From Pseudomonas sp. LP_7_YM (GTDB lineage: Bacteria; Pseudomonadota; Gammaproteobacteria; Pseudomonadales; Pseudomonadaceae): 64,000 nucleotides of DNA. Positions 46,717-54,877 of this stretch are shown one piece after another. The notes under the pieces were generated by a model. That model saw nothing but the letters and a program-made list of their open reading frames with translations. It searched no databases and had not been told where the DNA came from. The position numbers and the translations under genes were made by a program. Position 1 is the stretch's first letter. Each line of letters begins with the position of its first letter. Location: positions 62,001-126,000 of the forward strand of contig NZ_SOCT01000004.1 in the NCBI RefSeq assembly GCF_004364435.1, in the 5' to 3' direction.

Positions 46717-47994
46717 TCACCGTTCCAGAATCGCCGTAACGCCCTGCCCGCCCGCCGCGCAAATCGAGACAAGCCCACGGCCCTGCCCAGCCACGCTCAG
46801 CAGCTTGGCCAGGTTGGCAACGATACGCCCGCCAGTTGCCGCAAACGGGTGGCCGGCCGCCAGTGAGCTGCCTTTGACGTTGAGCTTGCTGCAATCAATC
46901 GAACCCAGCGGCGTATTGAGTCCCAAGCGGGTTTTGCAGTATTCGGGGTCTTCCCAAGCCTTGAGCGTACACAGCACTTGCGCGGCAAACGCTTCGTGAA
47001 TCTCGTAGTAATCGAAATCCTGCAAGGTCAGGCCATTGCGGGCCAGCAAGCGCGGTACGGCGTACACCGGCGCCATCAGCAACCCTTCTTCGCCGCGCAC
47101 AAAATTCACGGCGGCGGCTTCGCCATCGCGCCAGTAAGCCAGGATAGGTAAGCCACGCTTTTGAGCCCATTCCTCGCTGGCCAGCAGCACCAGTGACGCG
47201 CCGTCGGTCAGTGGCGTGGAGTTACCCGCCGTCAGCGTTCCTTTCGCGCTGCGCTCGTACGCAGGCTTGAGCGAGGCGAGCTTTTCCAGAGTCGCATCAA
47301 CGCGCAGGTTGTTATCCCGGGTCAGGCCGTTGAAGGGCGTGAGCAAATCGTCCTGCCAGCCCGCTGCGTAGGCCGCAGCCATTTTTTGATGGCTCTCCAG
47401 CGCCAATTGGTCTTGCGCTTCCCGAGGGATCTGCCAGGTCTGCGCCATCAGCTCGCAATGCTCGCCCATCGACAATCCTGTTCGTGGCTCGCCATTGCGC
47501 GGCAGCTCAGGCTTGAGGTTATGCGGACGCAACTGGGTCAGTGCCTTGAGTTTGTCACCGGTGCTCTTGCTGCGATTGACCTGCAACAGGATCCGCCGCA
47601 GGTCCTCATTCACACCAATCGGCGCATCGGAGGTGGTATCCACGCCACCGGCAATGCCGCATTCGATCTGCCCCAGCGCAATCTTGTTGGCCACCAGCAA
47701 CGCGGCTTCCAGCCCGGTGCCGCAGGCTTGCTGAATGTCGTAAGCCGGGGTCTCGGCCGACAGCCGCGAACCGAGCACACATTCGCGGGTCAGGTTGAAA
47801 TCCCGCGAATGCTTTAGCACCGCGCCCGCCACCACTTCACCCAAGCGCTGCCCATGCAGGTTGAAGCGCTCGATCAAGCCTTCCAGCGCGGCGGTCAGCA
47901 TGGCCTGATTACTGGCGGTGGCGTACGCGCCGTTGGAACGGGCGAACGGAATCCGATTGCCTCCGACGATGGCCACGCGGCGTATCTGACTCAT
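46717..47994 (-). CDS. Acetyl-CoA C-acyltransferase (thiolase family)
   Basis: 425-residue thiolase of the FadI-like type. The nucleophile Cys is in QQACGTGLEAAL (near residue 91); the C-terminal pair is His in GHPFAATGGR and Cys in SICAAGGQG; NEAF-type motif is HEAFAAQVL. It would split or form 3-oxoacyl-CoA. It is divergent from the FabG-like and MaoC-like genes, and together the three can carry out three steps of a fatty acyl cycle. Confidence 0.92.
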   Translation of the reverse strand: MSQIRRVAIVGGNRIPFARSNGAYATASNQAMLTAALEGLIERFNLHGQRLGEVVAGAVLKHSRDFNLTRECVLGSRLSAETPAYDIQQACGTGLEAALLVANKIALGQIECGIAGGVDTTSDAPIGVNEDLRRILLQVNRSKSTGDKLKALTQLRPHNLKPELPRNGEPRTGLSMGEHCELMAQTWQIPREAQDQLALESHQKMAAAYAAGWQDDLLTPFNGLTRDNNLRVDATLEKLASLKPAYERSAKGTLTAGNSTPLTDGASLVLLASEEWAQKRGLPILAYWRDGEAAAVNFVRGEEGLLMAPVYAVPRLLARNGLTLQDFDYYEIHEAFAAQVLCTLKAWEDPEYCKTRLGLNTPLGSIDCSKLNVKGSSLAAGHPFAATGGRIVANLAKLLSVAGQGRGLVSICAAGGQGVTAILER

Positions 47995-48036
47995 TGAAAT
48001 CTCCCTTTCTGGTGTGAGCTGATCAGCTCAAGAGCG

Positions 48037-48066
48037 TAGGACTTATTACCCTAGGACTTATTACCC
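48037..48066. repeat. Tandem 15-base direct repeat in the thiolase-reductase promoter region
   Basis: TAGGACTTATTACCC occurs twice without a gap, in the 118-base region between the divergent starts. It could be a doubled operator or a simple duplication. Confidence 0.8.
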
Positions 48067-48112
48067 GATAGTGCGGTCCACTCTTTGAACCCCGACTCAA
48101 GGAGAGTGTTCC

Positions 48113-49468
48113 ATGGCATCTGATCGCTACATCGACTTCGCCAATTCGGACATCGGTCGCCGACTGATTGGGGCCGTGGGGCTGCCTGCGCCCGCTCGAC
48201 TGGAACGCTGGCAGGCTGGCCGCCTGCGCCCGGTGGAAGGCGCGTTGCTCTTGAGCGCAGGCCCATTGGCGGAATTGGTCAACGGCTTTGCGCCACGCAT
48301 GACCGATCTGCTGTTCGGGTTTAGCGCCGAGGTGAGCGATGCGCACCCGTGGACAGCCGATCAGGGCTCGAAGATCAAAGCCGTGGTATTTGATGCCAGC
48401 CCCCTCATGCACACCTCGCAGCTGGGTCAGTTGCACGATTTTTTCCATCCGGTGCTGCGCCATCTGGAGCACAGCGCGCATATCGTAATTCTCGCCCGCG
48501 CGCCCGACACGCTGAGCGACCCGCTGGCGGCCAGCACCCAGCAGGCTATCGAAGGCTTCAGCCGTTCGCTGGCCAAGGAAATGCGCAATGGCGGTACGGT
48601 TCAGTTGCTGCAAGTGGAAGAAGGCGCCGAGGATCAACTCGAAGGTGCGTTGCGATTCTTCCTGTCGCCGAAAAGCGCGTTCATTTCCGGGCAAGTGATT
48701 CGTCTGAGCGCTTGCGCCGTCAAAGTGCAGGACTGGAGTCGTCCGTTGGCCGGACGCAAGGCGCTGGTCACAGGCGCTGCGCGAGGAATCGGTGCGGCGA
48801 TTGCCGAGACCCTGGCCCGCGATGGCGCCGAGGTGGTGCTGCTCGATGTGCCGCAGGCCAAGTCCGATCTCGAAGCACTGGCTGCACGTCTTGGCGGTCA
48901 GCCCCTGGTGCTGGACATCTGCGCACCGGACGCCGCTGCCCAACTGATCGAACACATTCCAGGCGGTCTCGACATCGTGGTGCACAACGCAGGGATCACC
49001 CGCGACAAGACCCTGGCCAATATGACGGAGGAATTCTGGAATTCGGTGCTCAACGTCAACCTCAATGCCCCACAAGGGCTGACCCAGGCGCTGATCGATG
49101 CCGGTGCCCTGCACGATAACGGCAGCGTGATCCTGATGGCATCCATCAGCGGGCTGGCGGGTAACCGCGGGCAAACCAACTACGCCACCAGCAAGGCCGG
49201 GCTGATCGGGCTGGCCAGAGCCCTGGCGCCTTCGCTCAAGGAGCGCGGCATCAGCATCAATGCGGTTGCCCCCGGTTTTATTGAGACCAGCATGACCGCT
49301 CACATGCCATTCGCGCTGCGTGAAGGCGGTCGGCGCATGAGTTCATTGGGCCAGGGCGGGCTGCCGCAGGATGTGGCAGAGGCGGTGGCGTGGCTGGGTC
49401 AGCCAGGCACTGGGTCAGTCAGCGGACAGGTTTTGAGAGTCTGTGGACAAAGTTTGATCGGCGCTTGA
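48113..49468 (+). CDS. Long (high-molecular-weight) 3-oxoacyl-ACP/CoA reductase, FabG-like
   Basis: 451 residues. The C-terminal SDR domain (from about residue 215) has the NADP loop TGAARGIGAAIAE, NAGITRDKTLANM, the Ser in ASISGLAGN and the YATSK catalytic Tyr-Lys. The N-terminal 210 residues resemble a second, degenerate Rossmann-like domain without catalytic motifs, as in HMwFabG (FabG4) proteins that prefer CoA substrates. The start follows AAGGAG with a suitable gap. It lies directly before the MaoC-like gene. Confidence 0.9.
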   Translation: MASDRYIDFANSDIGRRLIGAVGLPAPARLERWQAGRLRPVEGALLLSAGPLAELVNGFAPRMTDLLFGFSAEVSDAHPWTADQGSKIKAVVFDASPLMHTSQLGQLHDFFHPVLRHLEHSAHIVILARAPDTLSDPLAASTQQAIEGFSRSLAKEMRNGGTVQLLQVEEGAEDQLEGALRFFLSPKSAFISGQVIRLSACAVKVQDWSRPLAGRKALVTGAARGIGAAIAETLARDGAEVVLLDVPQAKSDLEALAARLGGQPLVLDICAPDAAAQLIEHIPGGLDIVVHNAGITRDKTLANMTEEFWNSVLNVNLNAPQGLTQALIDAGALHDNGSVILMASISGLAGNRGQTNYATSKAGLIGLARALAPSLKERGISINAVAPGFIETSMTAHMPFALREGGRRMSSLGQGGLPQDVAEAVAWLGQPGTGSVSGQVLRVCGQSLIGA

Positions 49469-49521
49469 GTCTGCCGCCAAACGTCGCACGCAGAACATGA
49501 AGATGTGAACGGAGAAAGTCG

Positions 49522-50379
49522 ATGAGTGGACACTGGCGCTATCTGGACAGCCCACCCGCGCTGCCCGGCCTGTTCCTGCAGGCGGCGCTGCGGCGCAAGG
49601 TCAGCGGCACGCAACTGCCCGACCACGGCCTGCGCTGCTGGGTGTCAATCGAGCCTGAGAAGGTCAATGCCTTCGCCAAGGTCTGTGGATTCATTCCCGG
49701 CAGTCTGCTGCCACCGACTTATCCCCATGTTCTGGCCTTTGCATTGCAGATGAAACTGCTCACCGACAAGGACTTTCCATTTCCGTTGCTGGGGCTTGTG
49801 CATGTGCATAACCGGATCAGCATTCGGCGGCCACTGGGCGGCGTGATCAAAGCGCAGGTCAGTGTGCGGGTGGCCGATCTGCGGCCCCATGCCAAAGGCG
49901 CTACGTTCAACCTGATCACCCAGTTCGAGGATGCATTGGGTCTGCTCTGGGAAGAGCGCAGCACCATGCTTTGTCGTGGTGCGAACGCCGAGGGTGAAGT
50001 TGAAGGCGCTTTCGAGCCTGCGCCGCTGCCGATGACCGAGCTGGCGACCTGGTATGCCCCAGCGGACATTGGTCGGCAATACGCCAGGGCCAGCGGTGAT
50101 TACAATCCGATCCACTTGAGCGCCCCCAGCGCCAAACTGTTCGGTTTTCCCACCGCCATCGCCCACGGCCTGTGGATAAAAAGCCGCGCCTTGGCCGCGC
50201 TGGAAGACCATCTGCCCGCCTCGAATGTGGAGATATCGGTGGAATTTCAGAAACCCGTGCGCCTGCCCAGCGAGGTGACTATGTTTGCGAGTGTTGCGGG
50301 GTCTCACGGGCAATTGAGGGTCGAAGGCCGGGAAGGGATCGTGCACATGATCGGGACGTGGCAGCCGATTTCGGAATAG
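49522..50379 (+). CDS. MaoC-like hot-dog hydratase
   Basis: 285 residues with the hydratase-2 motif YARASGDYNPIHLSAPSAKLFGF split as ARASGDYNPIH and AKLFGFPTAIAHG in the C-terminal half; the Asp and His are the catalytic pair of R-specific enoyl-CoA hydratases. The N-terminal half looks like a second, inactive hot-dog. Follows the FabG-like gene by 53 bases, same strand. It would hydrate enoyl-CoA to 3-hydroxyacyl-CoA. The pathway is not fixed by sequence. Confidence 0.88.
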   Translation: MSGHWRYLDSPPALPGLFLQAALRRKVSGTQLPDHGLRCWVSIEPEKVNAFAKVCGFIPGSLLPPTYPHVLAFALQMKLLTDKDFPFPLLGLVHVHNRISIRRPLGGVIKAQVSVRVADLRPHAKGATFNLITQFEDALGLLWEERSTMLCRGANAEGEVEGAFEPAPLPMTELATWYAPADIGRQYARASGDYNPIHLSAPSAKLFGFPTAIAHGLWIKSRALAALEDHLPASNVEISVEFQKPVRLPSEVTMFASVAGSHGQLRVEGREGIVHMIGTWQPISE

Positions 50380-50456
50380 CCACGCAGCGCCCTGCATATG
50401 CAACTTGACCCTCCCGCGTAACCCCCTGAAGCTACGCACCTTCAGGAGACCTGCGC

Positions 50457-50762
50457 ATGAACCTCGACGAACTCACCCAACGCCTGCATCGCATCCGCGA
50501 TAGCAATGACTGGCGGCAATTCCACAGTCCAAAGAACCTGGCGATGGCTGCCAGTGTGGAAATGGCCGAGCTGGTGGAAATCTTCCAGTGGAAAACCGAG
50601 GATCAGTCGCGCCAGCTACCTGCCGACGAATTGGCCCACGCCGGTCAGGAAGTGGGTGACATCGTGCTCTATCTGTTACTGATGTGCAGCGAACTGGGGC
50701 TGGACATGAATGACGTGGTCCGCGCCAAGCTGGCTGACAGCGAACGGCGGTTCGCTAAATGA
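50457..50762 (+). CDS. MazG-like nucleotide pyrophosphohydrolase
   Basis: 101 residues of the all-alpha NTP-PPase family (dCTPase-like). The metal-binding helices show SVEMAELVEIFQW (ExxE) and EVGDIVLYLL (ExxD). Such enzymes remove non-canonical or excess NTPs in the cytoplasm. An AGGAG site is in front, and the stop overlaps the start of the next gene by four bases. Confidence 0.9.
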   Translation: MNLDELTQRLHRIRDSNDWRQFHSPKNLAMAASVEMAELVEIFQWKTEDQSRQLPADELAHAGQEVGDIVLYLLLMCSELGLDMNDVVRAKLADSERRFAK

Positions 50763-51508
50763 GCGATCGTCATTTCGACCTCTTGGCCACCCGCTTCGCC
50801 GAGAAAATCTACGGCGGCGCCAAAGGCGCGATTCGCCTGGCGGTCCTGCAGGCCGACCTCAAGGAATCCCTGCCGAACCGCCCCCTGCGCGTGCTGGATA
50901 TCGGCGCGGGCTTGGGCCATATGTCGCTGTGGCTGGCCGAACAGGGTCACGAGGTGACGCTGGCCGAACCTGCCGAACCGATGCTGGAGGGAGCCCGTCA
51001 GCGTTTTGCCGAGGCCGGGCAGTCGGCGACTTTCATTCAGGCCCCCTTTCAGGCGTTGCCGGGCCTGCTCACCGAGCCTTACGATCTGGTGCTGTGCCAC
51101 GCAGTGCTGGAATGGCTGGCCGAGCCCTACGCCATCCTTGCGGTGCTGCATGGTTTGACCAAAGCCGATGGCTGGCTGTCGCTGGCGTTTTATAACCGCG
51201 ACGCACTCATTTATCGCAATCTGCTCAAGGGTCACTTCCGCAAGATGCGCCGAAATACCCTGGCCGGTGAAAAACAGAGCCTGACCCCGCAACAACCGCT
51301 TGATCCGCGTGAATTAGCGGCGCAACTTGAAAGTCTGTGGCGAGTCGAAACCCAAAGTGGCGTCCGGGTTTTCCACGACTACATGCCGATCGAGTTTCAG
51401 GCCAGGGCTGAACTCGCGGACCTGCTGGAAATGGAACTGGCGCATCGACGCCACCCCGGCTTCGCCGGCCTGGGACGTTATCTGCACTGGATGTGCCGAC
51501 CTGTTTGA
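50759..51508 (+). CDS. cmoM: tRNA 5-carboxymethoxyuridine methyltransferase, CmoM-like
   Basis: 249-residue class I SAM methyltransferase. The SAM site is [19 protein letters not shown] (about residues 44-62), and acidic post-motif [11 protein letters not shown] follows. The motif [11 protein letters not shown] and the C-terminal [12 protein letters not shown] are those of CmoM (formerly SmtA), which methylates cmo5U34 in tRNA. Overlaps the MazG-like gene (ATGA). Confidence 0.88.
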   Translation: MSDRHFDLLATRFAEKIYGGAKGAIRLAVLQADLKESLPNRPLRVLDIGAGLGHMSLWLAEQGHEVTLAEPAEPMLEGARQRFAEAGQSATFIQAPFQALPGLLTEPYDLVLCHAVLEWLAEPYAILAVLHGLTKADGWLSLAFYNRDALIYRNLLKGHFRKMRRNTLAGEKQSLTPQQPLDPRELAAQLESLWRVETQSGVRVFHDYMPIEFQARAELADLLEMELAHRRHPGFAGLGRYLHWMCRPV

Positions 51509-51528
51509 CGCTATTTGCGGAGACCCTC

Positions 51529-52158
51529 ATGAAACGCCGTCTCGCTGTGCTCTCTCTTTGCCTGGGCCTTGCCGCCTGCCAGAGTCCTAATCCTTACACC
51601 GCCGTTTCGGCCGCAGTCCCGCCTGCGCCGCCGCAAGCTGCCAATACCCTCGACATGAGTGCCTACCCGGCGGCACCTCGCGACTATGGACGCTATCGCA
51701 ACTGGACCTGGCTTAACGGTCAACTGCCGCCGGGCACGCAATGGGCTGATTCGGGCCAAGTCGCTGAAGCCGTGAGTAACGGGCTTGACCAGCGCGGCTT
51801 GCGACCCTCGCGCAACCCTCAGGCGGCTGATTTGCAGGTAGCCGCCGATACGCGCATGGAGACCCGTCTGCGTCAGGTGCGCGACGATTATTACGACCCG
51901 TACTATGGCGGCGCGGGTGCCGGCTACTACGGTGGCAACGGTTATCGCAATGGCTACGGCGGATACGCCAGCGTGCCGGTGATGCGCACCTATCAAGAGC
52001 AGGTGGTCGTGGTGCGCATCAGCCTGTTCGATGCCCGCAGCGGCCAGCCGGTGTGGAGCGCCAGCGCCGAAACCGGCAGCGGCGGCGATCAGGCAGATCG
52101 CGCCAAAGCATTGCGGCAGGCTGTGCAGCGTGCCTTGACCGCCTATCCGCCGTCATAG
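51529..52158 (+). CDS. DUF4136 lipoprotein (first copy)
   Basis: 209 residues from ATG 51529. The signal ends in a lipobox with Cys17 (LGLAACQSP). DUF4136 covers the C-terminal part ([23 protein letters not shown]-type pattern, then [23 protein letters not shown]). Between them is a Tyr/Gly-rich low-complexity stretch (about residues 122-152). Likely an outer membrane lipoprotein of unknown function. The next gene is a paralogue. Confidence 0.86.
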   Translation: MKRRLAVLSLCLGLAACQSPNPYTAVSAAVPPAPPQAANTLDMSAYPAAPRDYGRYRNWTWLNGQLPPGTQWADSGQVAEAVSNGLDQRGLRPSRNPQAADLQVAADTRMETRLRQVRDDYYDPYYGGAGAGYYGGNGYRNGYGGYASVPVMRTYQEQVVVVRISLFDARSGQPVWSASAETGSGGDQADRAKALRQAVQRALTAYPPS

Positions 52159-52189
52159 CACGGCCCTACATCCTTGCTGGAGAACCATC

Positions 52190-52750
52190 ATGTTGCGCTG
52201 TATCGCTGTCGTGTGTGTTGCCCTGCTGCTCGCCGCGTGCCAGACCGATCGGGTCAATCGTGACTTCGATGCCCAACGCGACTTCGGCGGGTATGGAACC
52301 TGGGCGTGGAAAGAACCGGGCCTGCAATATCAGCCCAATGACCCGCGCATCAAAAGTAATCTGACCGAGCAGCGTATTCGTCAGTCCGTCACTGAGCAGC
52401 TCGATCAGCGTGGTCTGCGCATGGCCACGGCCGGGACCAAGGCTGACGTGCAGGTTCAGGCCTGGCTGATCGTCGAAAACCGTCAGCAGATGGTCACCAC
52501 CAATTATGGCGGCGCCTGGGGTAATCCATGGGGCGGATACTGGGGCGGCCCGATCGGCACCGAGACGCGCAATGTCGACTACAAGGTCTCGACCTTGCAG
52601 ATCGACATGTTCGATGGCAAGGACGGCAAGCTGGTATGGCGCGGCAGCACCGAGCAAATCGCGGACGACAGCAGCGCAAACCCGGCCGCCCGCGAACTGG
52701 CGTTGCGTCAGACAGTGCAGAAAATCCTGCAGCAGTATCCTCCCCGGTAA
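52190..52750 (+). CDS. DUF4136 lipoprotein (second copy)
   Basis: 186 residues; lipobox with Cys17 (LLLAACQTD). The pattern [40 protein letters not shown] and QIDMFDGKDGKLVWRGST matches the first copy in order and spacing, so the two arose by duplication. GGAG lies before the ATG. It also has a short Gly/Trp-rich stretch. A large hairpin region follows. Confidence 0.86.
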   Translation: MLRCIAVVCVALLLAACQTDRVNRDFDAQRDFGGYGTWAWKEPGLQYQPNDPRIKSNLTEQRIRQSVTEQLDQRGLRMATAGTKADVQVQAWLIVENRQQMVTTNYGGAWGNPWGGYWGGPIGTETRNVDYKVSTLQIDMFDGKDGKLVWRGSTEQIADDSSANPAARELALRQTVQKILQQYPPR

Positions 52751-52769
52751 CAGCCACAGACCTTAAGTT

Positions 52770-52876
52770 TCAAGCGGCGAGAACGAGTGACTCGGGCCGC
52801 TTGAAGCCAGGCTTTGCGACGGTTTCTCCGCTACCCAGATGAATCCGGCGTTTGTGCCGGCGCATTCGCAAAGCCT
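52770..52876. repeat. Group of nested inverted repeats before tadG
   Basis: First stem TCAAGCGGC (52770-52778) with GCCGCTTGA (52796-52804). Second, larger stem AGGCTTTGCGA (52809-52819) with TCGCAAAGCCT (52866-52876), enclosing CCGGC/GCCGG (52845-52860). Could end the DUF4136 transcripts and structure the tadG leader; no T run. Confidence 0.7.
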
Positions 52877-52933
52877 CGACTAGACTCCGCCAATTCTGGG
52901 TGAGTGGCGACGGCTTTGTCGAAGGAGTGCTGG

Positions 52934-54847
52934 ATGTCTGCCCTGCTATCCCCCTGTGGCCGCCCGGACCGGCAGCGCGGTGCCATAGGACTGTTTGCCG
53001 CGCTGACCATGGCGCTGGCCCTGCTATGCACCCTGGTGGTGGTCGACAGCGGCCGACTCTTTCTGGAAAAACGTACCCTGCAGCGGGTGGCCGACATGGC
53101 CGTTCTGGAGGCTGCGAGCCTGGGCGGCAACTGCGCGGGAAACAGCACTGCCAGCACGTACGCGATACAAAGCGCTACGCGCAATGGCTTCACCGTGACC
53201 GACAATACCCGCCTGCTGACGACCCTCTGCGGCGCCCTTACCACAGGGACCGACAGCCGCCGAAGCTTTACCGCCGACGCCACCCGATCCGATGCCATTC
53301 AGGTGACCGTCAGCCATACCGTCGCACGCAGCGTTGCAGCAGGCGTTGGCGCAATGTTCGACAGCACTCCGTCCCCCTCGACCATCCAGTTGACAGCCGT
53401 TGCCGTAGCCACGCCACCCTTGCCGCCGTTGGCGCAGCTGACGATCAGGAGCACATTGACCACCATCGACAGCACCAAAGGCGATCTGTTGAATGCCCTC
53501 TGGGGTGGCCTGCTGGGCGGCACATTGAATGTCTCTCTGGCAGGATGGCAAGGCCTGACCAACGTCAACATCAACATGCTCGGCTATCTGAATCAGTTAG
53601 CGATTGATGTCGGCGTCAAGGCGGGGGATTACACATCATTGCTGGGCACCGATATCACCGTTTCGCAACTGCTCAAGACGGCAGTCAAGGTGTTGCCCCA
53701 GAGCAACCCTGCGGTTCAAGCCGCGATCACCAACCTGCTGGGGGCCAGTGCCATCGCTGGCGGTACGACAATCAAACTGCAAGGCCTGATGAACGTGCAG
53801 AACGGTCTGCCACAGGCAGCGCTGGACACCAGCCTCAATCTGTTTCAACTGGTGGAAGCCTTCGTTCAGGTGGCCAACAGCAACAGCGCCGTCACCGCGA
53901 CGGTTCCCGCCAGTCTGATGGGGGTGGCGGGTGCCACCGTGCAGTTGAAAATCATTGAGCCCCCGCAGCTTACGGCGTTGGGAAACCCGATTCTGGCCAA
54001 AGCCAACCCGACCGGACCGAATCAGATTTACGTGAACACGGCGCAGGTACGGATACTGATCAGCGTTGATCTGGGTCCTGGGCTCAGTGCAACACTGACC
54101 GCGCTCAACACGACGCTGTCCACCCTGGGCCTGACCCTACTGGGGGCTGACGTGAAAATGCTGCCCAACGGGTCCACTGTCGATATCAGCCTCGACGCCG
54201 CCCAGGCCAGCAGTTACGTCACCGATTTCAGCTGCGACAGCGACGCTACCAAAACCCTCACCACCAGCACGACGACTGCGGCATTGGTCACCAAGATCGG
54301 TACCATCTCCAACAAATCGGCCTGGACGTCATCGTCAACCGCGATGAGCGTGCAGGAACTGCCGATTCTCGATATCGGTACGACCAGCTGTACGGCGGTG
54401 ACGCACATCTGCCAGGCACGGGTTGCCTACGGCGGTGGTGGACTGGGTTTGTATGTCGGCGGCACCGGATCTACCGACGGCAGCGTGCTGGGCGTTACAC
54501 AACGCTATGTTCATCCTCAGCCTGCCGAGATACACAAGGACCCGGCCCCTTATCAGACGTTCAAGAACGACAACCTCGTCAGCAGCCTCAACGACACGTT
54601 TGGCAGCGTCCATCTGGTCTACCACAAACCCACCAGTGTCTCGTTGCTGGCACCGGTGCTGGGCACCCTGACGTCAATATTAACGACCGTACAAACGACC
54701 CTGGCAGGGGTGATCAACAGTGTGCTGGCGCCGCTGGTAGACCCCATACTCAATCAGGTGCTGACCACCTTGGGTATCAATCTGGCAGCGGTCGATGTGG
54801 GGCCTAACCTCAGCTGCCATCCGGCTCAGGGGGTGTTGGTGATCTGA
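52934..54847 (+). CDS. tadG: TadG-type Flp pilus assembly protein
   Basis: 637 residues from ATG 52934, with AAGGAG upstream. The N-terminal Tad segment RGAIGLFAALTMALALLCTLVVVDSGRLF marks the single membrane anchor (about residues 18-40), and the LQRVADMAVLEAAS helix is the TadG/TadE hallmark. The rest is a large periplasmic region rich in Thr, Ser and Val, with five or so cysteines. The protein would act with TadE at the base of the pilus. It stands apart from tadA-D, on the other side of the pprA/pprB genes, and ends 30 bases from convergent pprA. Confidence 0.85.
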   Translation: MSALLSPCGRPDRQRGAIGLFAALTMALALLCTLVVVDSGRLFLEKRTLQRVADMAVLEAASLGGNCAGNSTASTYAIQSATRNGFTVTDNTRLLTTLCGALTTGTDSRRSFTADATRSDAIQVTVSHTVARSVAAGVGAMFDSTPSPSTIQLTAVAVATPPLPPLAQLTIRSTLTTIDSTKGDLLNALWGGLLGGTLNVSLAGWQGLTNVNINMLGYLNQLAIDVGVKAGDYTSLLGTDITVSQLLKTAVKVLPQSNPAVQAAITNLLGASAIAGGTTIKLQGLMNVQNGLPQAALDTSLNLFQLVEAFVQVANSNSAVTATVPASLMGVAGATVQLKIIEPPQLTALGNPILAKANPTGPNQIYVNTAQVRILISVDLGPGLSATLTALNTTLSTLGLTLLGADVKMLPNGSTVDISLDAAQASSYVTDFSCDSDATKTLTTSTTTAALVTKIGTISNKSAWTSSSTAMSVQELPILDIGTTSCTAVTHICQARVAYGGGGLGLYVGGTGSTDGSVLGVTQRYVHPQPAEIHKDPAPYQTFKNDNLVSSLNDTFGSVHLVYHKPTSVSLLAPVLGTLTSILTTVQTTLAGVINSVLAPLVDPILNQVLTTLGINLAAVDVGPNLSCHPAQGVLVI

Positions 54848-54877
54848 ATGTATGGCGCTTGCGCCTGCGCAGGCCGT

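Noticed and set aside
46274-46999. 241-codon plus-strand ORF across the gap and into the thiolase gene
   Set aside because: Its 3' half is antisense to the thiolase and no domain or ribosome site supports it.
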